Part shown: positions 1-4,927 of the stretch, in pieces
How positions within the stretch are numbered: position 1 is the stretch's first letter
Layout: the number at the start of each line of letters is the position of its first letter
NCBI GenBank assembly: GCA_903842475.1
Contig: CAIMMA010000186.1
Span: 1 to 5,701 of the forward strand
DNA: 5,701 bases
From: an uncultured bacterium
GTDB lineage: Bacteria > Desulfobacterota > Desulfobulbia > Desulfobulbales > Desulfobulbaceae
Reading direction: 5' to 3'
Translations under genes and position numbers: made by a program
Notes under the pieces: model-generated
Seen by the model: only the letters and a program-made list of their open reading frames with translations
Told to the model about the DNA's origin: nothing
Databases searched by the model: none

Positions 1-93
1 ACCCCGGGCTATCTGGCCAAGAACAAGAAGGAGCAATCCATCTTAAAAGAGTTCAAGAAACGTGCGGAAGAATCTGCCCAAGGCAAAAAATAA
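1..93 (+). CDS. 3' end of an unidentified CDS (last 30 codons), possibly the N-terminal half of a split TSUP permease
   Basis: Frame 1 is open from the left edge to a TAA at 91-93. The visible tail begins TPGYLAKNKKEQ and ends AEESAQGKK. It is hydrophilic, rich in Lys and Glu and probably helical, so it looks like a cytoplasmic tail or linker, and no domain can be named from it. The next gene begins 24 bases after the stop in the same phase and encodes only one repeat of the two-repeat TSUP family. The tail could therefore be the linker after a first TSUP repeat encoded upstream of the window. That is inference; the upstream sequence is needed to test it. The coding frame itself is well supported by the good ribosome binding site directly after its stop and by the continuous phase. 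Confidence 0.65.
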   Translation, partial: TPGYLAKNKKEQSILKEFKKRAEESAQGKK

Positions 94-102
94 GCGAAAT
101 TC

Positions 103-110
103 GAGGAGGA
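103..110 (+). promoter_or_regulatory. Strong Shine-Dalgarno sequence for the half-TSUP gene
   Basis: GAGGAGGA lies 7 bases before the ATG at 118. It is a near-perfect match to the 16S rRNA 3' end. It decides that the ATG at 118 is a true start, not an internal codon of a longer gene broken by the TAA at 91. It also shows that this protein is made independently of the upstream frame. Confidence 0.85.
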
Positions 111-117
111 ATCCGTT

Positions 118-507
118 ATGAAAGTAGATTTTTGGGGTCAAGAATTTGAAGTAAACATGGTGGTCGGCTGTATCGGCGGTTTTCTGATCGCCGTCATGTC
201 GTCGATGTTTGGTTTTGGCGGCGGCCCCTTCATGGTGCCGCTGATGACGGTTGCCCTGCGGTTGCCGATGTACCTGGTGGTCGGCAGCTCGTTGCTGGCG
301 ATTTTTTTCAGCACTTCGGTCAGCACCATTCGCCATTATCAGTTCGGCAATTTCGACCTGATATTTTTCCTGGCCATGTTTCCTGCGGCTCTGCTCGGCG
401 GGTATATCGGACCGCAGATCGCCAAACGGGTCAGCCCGCTGGTGGTGAAGCGGGTCGCCTGCGCCGGACTATTGCTGCTGGCGCTCAACCTGCTCGGCTT
501 GTATTAA
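118..507 (+). CDS. Half-size TSUP (TauE/SafE, DUF81) membrane permease
   Basis: This 129-residue membrane protein resembles one repeat of the TSUP family, whose members export or import sulfite, sulfonates and other small anions. After a short polar start (MKVDFWGQEFEV) there are about four membrane segments, near residues 13-31, 38-65, 79-100 and 107-128. The family's glycine-rich motif is clear at FGFGGGPFMVPLM, about residues 32-44. It is followed by LPMYLVVGSSLLAIFFS, and GGYIGPQIAKRVSP lies between the last two membrane segments. Typical TSUP proteins have about 250 or more residues and two such repeats, so this is half length and resembles the second repeat. It starts at an ATG with a strong ribosome binding site and ends before a terminator. 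It probably works as a dimer or paired with the product of the preceding gene. The substrate cannot be told from the sequence. Confidence 0.8.
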   Translation: MKVDFWGQEFEVNMVVGCIGGFLIAVMSSMFGFGGGPFMVPLMTVALRLPMYLVVGSSLLAIFFSTSVSTIRHYQFGNFDLIFFLAMFPAALLGGYIGPQIAKRVSPLVVKRVACAGLLLLALNLLGLY

Positions 508-524
508 GCGCCCGTGACTTGGTA

Positions 525-565
525 GGCGGCAGATACGCCTGATCGGTCATTGCAGCCGTTTTTTT
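525..565 (+). terminator. Possible weak first terminator after the half-TSUP gene
   Basis: GGCGGCA (525-531) can pair with TGCAGCC (551-557) with one internal mismatch. Seven T residues follow at 559-565. The loop is long (19 bases), so the hairpin is less convincing than the one at 578-612. The two could act in tandem. Confidence 0.3.
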
Positions 566-577
566 GCAAGGGTAAGG

Positions 578-617
578 ACGCCGGGACTGCTTAGAGAGGT
601 CCCGGCGTTTTTCTTTC
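578..617 (+). terminator. Rho-independent terminator closing the half-TSUP transcription unit
   Basis: ACGCCGGGAC (578-587) and GTCCCGGCGT (599-608) are perfect inverted repeats of 10 bp around an 11-base loop. The T-rich tail runs 608-616 (TTTTTCTTT). It lies 71 bases after the stop codon at 507 and separates this unit from the channel gene downstream. Confidence 0.9.
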
Positions 618-725
618 AACGGGGATGGCCTAGGGCAGCCAGCATCCGTCAGTTTGCGTATGTACCGCCTCCCTTGCCAGTCATCGTTGTTTGCCTCTTT
701 TATTTCGCGATATCCGTGGTATAGT

Positions 726-768
726 GCCGCGGCGGAAGGGCAACAGATCGTATAATTTTCATACTGAA
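726..768 (+). promoter_or_regulatory. Candidate promoter of the channel gene with two dyad sites
   Basis: A perfect -10 hexamer TATAAT lies at 751-756. No -35 box stands at the expected distance. That place is occupied by the 8-base palindrome GCCGCGGC (726-733). Just downstream of the -10 box is the dyad TTCA-TAC-TGAA (758-768), about where transcription would begin. A promoter with a good -10 and no -35 often needs an activator, and the palindromes are possible operator sites. The -10 match is seen directly; regulation is inference, and a chance match in this AT-rich stretch is possible. The rest of the 618-789 gap shows no other structure I can support. Confidence 0.4.
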
Positions 769-804
769 GAACAATAATGCACGCTGGGTTTGGTCTCCTC
801 TCCA

Positions 805-2142
805 ATGGATAAATGCATCGTATCCTTACTCCTGCTGGCCGCGACCATTTGCCTCGGAGCAACCGGCTATCATTTTATCGAGCAATATCCGGTGATCGAT
901 GCCTTTTATATGGCGGTGATCACCATCACCACTGTTGGCTTTGGCGAAATCTATCCTCTTTCGGAGATTGGGCGATTGTTCACCGTCGGGCTGATCCTGG
1001 TTGGCTTTGTGGTACTGGGTTTTTTTGGCGGTTCTTTGGTCGAACTCTTGCTTGAGAGAGTCTGGAGCGGCGATTTAAAAGGGAAAAAAATGAAAAAACA
1101 AGTCGCGCGGTTAAAGCATCATCACATCATCTGCGGCTATGGCAGGGTCGGCAAGGTCGCCGCCCAGCATCTTTTCGAAGCCGGGGCCAGCTTTGTGGTC
1201 ATCGATTCTTCGCCGGCCTCCTGCGAGCAGTTGCAGGAACGCGGCTACCCGTACGTCGAGGGTGATGCCACCCGGGAATCCATCCTGATGGAAGCCCGGA
1301 TCAAGGAGGCGAGCGGTCTCCTGGCCCTGGTGCAGTCGGATCCTCATAATCTTTTCATTGTGTTGAGTGCCAGAGAACTTAATCCGACCTTGCATATCAT
1401 TGCGCGATCCGAAGATAAATATACCGAGAAAAAAATATTAAAGGCCGGCGCAGACGCCATTATCTCGCCCTTTGATTCTGCTGGTCGGCAGATAGCCGAC
1501 AACCTGCTTGCGGCCACCGGCGGGCATCTCCGGCTGGCAACGGCCGATCAGGTCCAGTTGCAGCCCGAATGGATCGTCGTGCAGGAAGGTTCCGGAATGA
1601 TCCATGAGTCGATTGCCGCCATCGCCCATTCCATGCGCCACGATATCATCGGTCTGCGGCGGGCGGCTGTCGACCTGCTGCAGCCCGCCGGAGAAACCAT
1701 TATCCTGGCGGGGGACCAGTTGCTGGTTATCTCTGAACGAAGCGAGACCGTGCTGCCAGTCACCCTGCAGGCCGCTCCCCAGAAAATCGTCATTATCGAC
1801 GATAACCCGGTGATTGTCAGACTCTTTGCCCGGTTGTTTCAGAAAGCCGGTTTCCATCCTCTCACCGCAGACAGCGGCGATACAGGGCTGGCCCTTATTT
1901 TACAGGAAAAACCGGCGGTCGCGGTGATCGATTTCATGCTGCCCGGATTAAACGGCCTGGAGATTTGTCGACGGGTCCGGCAGGAGCACCATGGCGATTC
2001 CATGAAACTCATTGTCTTCACCGGAGATGACGATCAACAGCTGCGGCTGAGATGCCTGGAAGCCGGTGCTGACGACGTTATTGTCAAAAGTGCTGATACG
2101 GCTGAAATCATAGGCGTCGTCACCCGACTCGTTCATCCCTGA
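805..2142 (+). CDS. MthK-like K+ channel: two-helix pore + RCK (TrkA-N/TrkA-C) + C-terminal receiver domain
   Basis: The product is a ligand-gated potassium channel of the inner membrane with an added response-regulator domain. Residues are counted from an alternative TTG at 790 (450 residues; 445 from the ATG at 805, which I prefer, though neither has a good ribosome binding site). TM1 is about 10-26. The pore helix and selectivity filter TTVGFGE are at 47-53, a common bacterial variant of TVGYGD. TM2 is about 63-83. The RCK N-lobe (111 to about 225) has the nucleotide-binding G116-Y-G118-R-V-G121 and the acidic D139 that ends strand 2. The RCK C-lobe (about 250-318) carries the typical LQPAGETIILAGDQLLVI. 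A receiver domain fills 331-450, with acidic pair D337/D338, phospho-acceptor D381 in VIDFMLPGLNG, T411 and K433. The usual Pro after the lysine is Ser, and the usual aromatic of strand 5 is Val430. There is no DNA-binding or other output domain, so the channel itself is the likely output. No terminator is evident after the stop. Confidence 0.92.
   Translation: MDKCIVSLLLLAATICLGATGYHFIEQYPVIDAFYMAVITITTVGFGEIYPLSEIGRLFTVGLILVGFVVLGFFGGSLVELLLERVWSGDLKGKKMKKQVARLKHHHIICGYGRVGKVAAQHLFEAGASFVVIDSSPASCEQLQERGYPYVEGDATRESILMEARIKEASGLLALVQSDPHNLFIVLSARELNPTLHIIARSEDKYTEKKILKAGADAIISPFDSAGRQIADNLLAATGGHLRLATADQVQLQPEWIVVQEGSGMIHESIAAIAHSMRHDIIGLRRAAVDLLQPAGETIILAGDQLLVISERSETVLPVTLQAAPQKIVIIDDNPVIVRLFARLFQKAGFHPLTADSGDTGLALILQEKPAVAVIDFMLPGLNGLEICRRVRQEHHGDSMKLIVFTGDDDQQLRLRCLEAGADDVIVKSADTAEIIGVVTRLVHP
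1077..1092 (+). promoter_or_regulatory. Possible internal translation start for a soluble RCK-receiver protein
   Basis: AAAAGGGA (1077-1084) is a Shine-Dalgarno-like sequence, and 5 bases later comes an in-frame ATG at 1090-1092 (codon 101 from the TTG). It falls exactly between the end of TM2 and the RCK domain. Starting here would give a 350-residue cytoplasmic protein (1090-2142) with RCK and receiver domains but no pore. In the archaeal channel MthK, an internal Met at about residue 107 makes the extra RCK subunits that complete the octameric gating ring. Matching position and signal suggest the same here, but it is inference until tested. Confidence 0.5.
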
Positions 2143-2249
2143 ACGGTTTACGTTCCAGAGGTTTGCGAGGACTGTCCTTCGGTCCATTCTTCAACCGCTT
2201 TGCCGTGGGCCGGGATGGCCGGTTATGGGTACTAAAATACAGATACCTC

Positions 2250-2278
2250 TTGCCATTATTGCTTATGGATGAGATACT
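2250..2278 (+). promoter_or_regulatory. Candidate sigma-70-type promoter of the PilZ gene
   Basis: TTGCCA (2250-2255, 5 of 6 consensus bases) and GATACT (2273-2278, 4 of 6) are separated by exactly 17 bases. Transcription would start near 2285, leaving a leader of about 30 bases before the ATG at 2317. The rest of the 2143-2316 gap holds only short dyads: GAACG/CGTTC at 2141-2155 and AGGAC-T-GTCCT at 2168-2178. None has a T-tract, so no clear terminator for the channel gene is seen. Confidence 0.5.
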
Positions 2279-2316
2279 AAACTGAATTTATCGTTTTTTC
2301 TATTTAGGTGTAATGG

Positions 2317-2727
2317 ATGAGAACTACAGGGCCGATTGCACTTAGTCCTGAGAAGCGAAGAGATACTCGGGTCATCTTCACTCGCAGCGTCAAACTCTTT
2401 GCCAAGGGAAAATTGCAGGGCAGATATCCCGCGAGGAATCTCAGCCTGGGCGGCCTGTTTGTTGAAGGTGCCATCGATCTGTCCGATGGTGAAGACTGTC
2501 GTCTCGAATTGCATGAAACCGGCCGTCATTCGAGCCTAATCTTGACTTTTTCAGGGAAAATAATACGGCAGGAAAAAGATGGGGTCGGGGTGAAATTCAC
2601 CAGCATGGGCGAGGACAGTTTTATGTTTTTGCAGACCATGGTCCTGTATTCTTCCGATGAACCTGTCGGAGTTGCCGAGCAATTTCTTGAGACCTTCAAT
2701 CCAGAAAAGATATCAAACGGTCAATAA
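2317..2727 (+). CDS. Single-domain PilZ protein (predicted c-di-GMP receptor)
   Basis: This 136-residue cytoplasmic protein has no signal or membrane segment. The PilZ domain spans about residues 12-112. Its two c-di-GMP binding motifs are intact: RRDTR (R14 and R18 of RxxxR) and NLSLGG (N41, S43 and G46 of [D/N]xSxxG). The later strand ending GVGVKF (89-94) is also typical of the fold. About 25 residues after the domain carry no recognised motif. The start is fixed by an in-frame TAA at 2311 and by AGGTG (2306-2310) six bases before the ATG. Another ATG four bases earlier (2313) is in a different frame and stops after ten codons. The gene seems monocistronic, with its own promoter and terminator. 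Proteins of this kind pass c-di-GMP signals to motility, polysaccharide or secretion machinery, but the target cannot be deduced here. Confidence 0.9.
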   Translation: MRTTGPIALSPEKRRDTRVIFTRSVKLFAKGKLQGRYPARNLSLGGLFVEGAIDLSDGEDCRLELHETGRHSSLILTFSGKIIRQEKDGVGVKFTSMGEDSFMFLQTMVLYSSDEPVGVAEQFLETFNPEKISNGQ

Positions 2728-2747
2728 AATCTTTAATAACGAAGAGG

Positions 2748-2781
2748 TTCTTGCTGGATGGCGTGGCAGGAATTTTTTTTT
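2748..2781 (+). terminator. Rho-independent terminator after the PilZ gene
   Basis: TTCTTGC (2748-2754) pairs with GCAGGAA (2766-2772), seven pairs including one G-U, around an 11-base loop. Nine T residues follow at 2773-2781, and the stem can extend by pairing the GA-rich bases before it with these T residues. It lies 20 bases after the stop codon and separates pilZ from the mla operon. Confidence 0.75.
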
Positions 2782-2845
2782 GCGTGTAATGGACTCACCT
2801 CGTTTTTTCCGGAAATGTTGATGGTCTTATCTGACAATTTAATTA

Positions 2846-3664
2846 ATGAATCAATCTGATAAACAAACATTGTTGTTGTTTCGTTGGCTCGGCGCGCTGG
2901 GAGAACAGAGCTTGTATGTCCTGACGGACCTCGGCCGGATGGGAGTTTTTTTGGCTTTGTCCCTGACCGGGCTGTTTAAGCGTCCTTTTCGCTTCAGGGA
3001 ATTGATCAAGCAACTGGCGTTTGTCGGCGCCGGGTCCTTTTCGGTGATCTTCTTCACCGCCCTTTCCTCGGGAATGGTGCTTGGCCTGCAGGGGTATTAT
3101 TCGCTGCATAAATTCGGAGCTGAGGGCATGCTTGGCTCTGCGGTATCGCTCACGTTGATCATGGAACTGGGGCCGATCCTGACAGCTTTGATGGTCACCG
3201 GCCGGGCTGGATCGTCGATGTGCGCTGAAATCGGGATCATGCGAATTTCAGAACAGATCGACGCCCTCGAATGCATGGCCATCGATCCCTTTCGTTATCT
3301 CATCTCGCCTAAATTTCTCGCGGTATTGATCTCTGTTCCTCTGTTGACCGCGGTGTTTGATGTTGTTGGCCTGATGGGGGGATATATAACCGGGGTCATG
3401 CTCAAGGGTGTGAACAGCGGTTCTTTTTTTAACGGGATGCAGCAAAGCGTAACCAATCACGATATCCGCATGGGAGTTATTAAATCCGTGGTCTTTGCCC
3501 TGCTGCTGGTCTGGATTTGCACGGGGCGCGGGTATTTTGTTCAAAAGATCCGTGGCGCCGGTTTCGGAGCGGAAAGCGTCAGTAAGGTAACGACCCAGGC
3601 CGTGGTGCTGTCCTCGATTGCCGTGTTGATTTTTGATTATCTGCTGACTGCGGTGCTGTTGTGA
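2846..3664 (+). CDS. mlaE: Phospholipid ABC transporter permease MlaE
   Basis: The 272-residue inner-membrane permease of the Mla lipid transporter forms a homodimer that passes phospholipid between MlaD and the inner membrane, powered by MlaF. An amphipathic N-terminal region (about 12-45) and FRFRELIKQLAFVGAGSF precede about five membrane segments, near 60-83, 97-118, 157-181, 209-227 and 250-271. The family's most conserved block is at 107-160, including MELGPILTALMVTGRAG, AEIGIMRISEQIDALE and DPFRYLISPK. The LQGYY near residue 81 and DYLLTAVL near the end are also characteristic. Length fits E. coli MlaE (260). An in-frame TAA at 2840 makes the ATG at 2846 the first possible start, yet no Shine-Dalgarno sequence precedes it and the leader is AT-rich. 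I see no convincing promoter in 2782-2845. The stop overlaps the next gene's start. Confidence 0.93.
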   Translation: MNQSDKQTLLLFRWLGALGEQSLYVLTDLGRMGVFLALSLTGLFKRPFRFRELIKQLAFVGAGSFSVIFFTALSSGMVLGLQGYYSLHKFGAEGMLGSAVSLTLIMELGPILTALMVTGRAGSSMCAEIGIMRISEQIDALECMAIDPFRYLISPKFLAVLISVPLLTAVFDVVGLMGGYITGVMLKGVNSGSFFNGMQQSVTNHDIRMGVIKSVVFALLLVWICTGRGYFVQKIRGAGFGAESVSKVTTQAVVLSSIAVLIFDYLLTAVLL

Positions 3665-4446
3665 TACCTGTTGAATGTTCACCGCCCGGTCCGGCAATTC
3701 GTTTTGTCGAAGTCTGCAAATCCTTCGGCGAAGGATCGAGGAAGCATCTGGTTCTGGATCGGGTGAGTTTTTCGGTACCGCTGGGGCTGACCACGGTTAT
3801 CGCAGGTGGCAGCGGTCAGGGGAAAAGTGTCATCCTCAAATTGATACTCGGCCTGCTGCGGCCGGACTCGGGACAGGTGCTGGTGGGCGAGCAGGATGTG
3901 GCGACCATGGGATATCGGGCGCTGCAGGAATTGCGGATGCTGTTTGGGGTACTTTTTCAGGGGTCGGCACTGTTTGACAGTTTGACCGTTTTTGAAAATA
4001 TAGCGCTGCCGCTGCGCGAACGAACGGGATTGTCCGCTGAAGACATCAACCATCGAGTAGCCGCTACCCTTGAACAACTTGAATTGACCGGTCATGAGGA
4101 AAAGTTTCCCGCCCAACTCAGCGGCGGCATGAAAAAGCGGGTTGGTCTGGCGCGGGCCCTGCAGTTGGCGCCTAAAATCGTGCTTTTTGACGAGCCGACC
4201 ACCGGGCTTGATCCGGTCATGACCAAGGAAATTTATGAGTTGTTTGCGGTCACCCAGAAAAGTATGGGATATACTGCGGTGATCGTCAGTCATGATATTC
4301 CGCAGATTTTTTCCCTTGCCGATCAAATCATTCTTTTAAATAAAGGTGAGTTGGATGTGTTTACCGATGCAGACCAGATTCCTCATTCAAGCAAGCCGTT
4401 TATTCGAGAGTTTGCACGCATGGTGATGGGGCAGCAGGTTCCGTGA
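3661..4446 (+). CDS. mlaF: Phospholipid ABC transporter ATP-binding protein MlaF
   Basis: The 261-residue ATPase of the Mla complex sits on the cytoplasmic face and drives MlaE. All ABC motifs are present and in order: Walker A GGSGQGKS (49-56, K55), Q-loop Q100 in VLFQGSALFDSL, signature LSGGM (153-157), Walker B IVLFDEPT (D177, catalytic E178), D-loop GLD (182-184) and the switch histidine H211 in VSHD. The sequences FQGSALFDSLTVFENI and GGMKKRVGLARAL are typical of MlaF rather than of other ABC ATPases. Length is close to E. coli MlaF (269). The start is GTG at 3661 and overlaps the mlaE stop as GTGA, which implies translational coupling and balanced production with the permease. The stop is 21 bases before mlaD. 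Confidence 0.95.
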   Translation: MIPVECSPPGPAIRFVEVCKSFGEGSRKHLVLDRVSFSVPLGLTTVIAGGSGQGKSVILKLILGLLRPDSGQVLVGEQDVATMGYRALQELRMLFGVLFQGSALFDSLTVFENIALPLRERTGLSAEDINHRVAATLEQLELTGHEEKFPAQLSGGMKKRVGLARALQLAPKIVLFDEPTTGLDPVMTKEIYELFAVTQKSMGYTAVIVSHDIPQIFSLADQIILLNKGELDVFTDADQIPHSSKPFIREFARMVMGQQVP

Positions 4447-4467
4447 TGAACAAAAGGAGAATAATTT

Positions 4468-4920
4468 ATGGGTAATTCCCGAGTAGAGATGGTTGTCGGG
4501 TTATTTTTAGTGCTGGGTTTTTTGGCATTCGGTTGGCTGGCCTTGCAACTGGGGGAAGTGACTTGGTTGTCGGAATCAAAATCCTATATGCTGTCCGCGG
4601 AGTTTAATAATGTTTCCGGTGTCAAAAGCGGTGCCGATGTGCAGATCGCCGGGGTCACCGTGGGCAAAGTTCGCCAGCTCAGTTTGAATAAAGACAATAT
4701 GGCGGTGGTTGACTTGCAAATTGACCGCGGAGTCAAGGTGCCGGTGGATTCGATTGCTTCGGTCAAGTCGACGGGGATTATCGGCGATAAATATGTCCAG
4801 ATTAGCCTTGGCGGGGACGAAACCCTCTATAAACCAGGGGAAACCATTGTGGATACGGAATCAGCGGTGGATCTGGAATCTCTCATTTCTAAATTTGCCT
4901 TTGGTCAGGTGAGTAAATAA
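4468..4920 (+). CDS. mlaD: MCE-domain lipid-binding protein MlaD
   Basis: The 150-residue protein is anchored in the inner membrane by one N-terminal helix (about residues 7-28) and has a periplasmic MCE domain (about 38-116). Six copies would form a ring on top of MlaE, with a hydrophobic channel for phospholipid. Diagnostic MCE sequence is seen at FNNVSGVKSGADVQIAGVTV (46-65) and at VKSTGIIGDKYVQIS (99-113). It is shorter than E. coli MlaD (183 residues): only about 35 residues follow the domain, with a short hydrophobic end (VDLESLISKFAF) that may form part of the central pore helices. AAGGAGA-type ribosome binding sequence (4454-4460) lies 7 bases before the ATG. mlaA follows after 7 bases, so the operon continues. 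Confidence 0.93.
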   Translation: MGNSRVEMVVGLFLVLGFLAFGWLALQLGEVTWLSESKSYMLSAEFNNVSGVKSGADVQIAGVTVGKVRQLSLNKDNMAVVDLQIDRGVKVPVDSIASVKSTGIIGDKYVQISLGGDETLYKPGETIVDTESAVDLESLISKFAFGQVSK

Positions 4921-4927
4921 CCTCGAT

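Noticed and set aside
485..862. 125-codon open frame on the - strand across the gap before the channel gene
   Set aside because: It runs antisense over a clear terminator and the channel start, has a low-complexity Arg/Pro-rich product with no recognisable motif, and has no support as a gene.
1084..1090. Run of seven A residues (GGG AAA AAA ATG) that could allow slippage; losing one A would create an immediate TGA and a pore-only protein
   Set aside because: A7 is short for efficient slippage, and no stimulatory structure is evident. The internal Shine-Dalgarno/ATG explanation of this stretch is simpler.
2193..2224. Inverted repeat AACCG/CGGTT with an inner GGCC dyad, considered as a terminator of the channel gene
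   Set aside because: The stem is short with a long interrupted loop and no T-tract follows.
2764..2783. TGGCAG...TTTGC resembling a sigma-54 promoter before mlaE
   Set aside because: The GG and GC elements are 17 bases apart where 12 are needed, and the same bases form the right arm and T-tract of the pilZ terminator.
3679..4326. 215-codon open frame on the - strand opposite mlaF
   Set aside because: All ABC ATPase motifs are on the + strand here, so the antisense frame is a shadow.
4446..4475. Nine-codon frame (MNKRRIIYG) overlapping the mlaF stop and mlaD start
   Set aside because: mlaD has its own strong ribosome binding site inside it, so no coupling needs to be invoked. It is probably chance.
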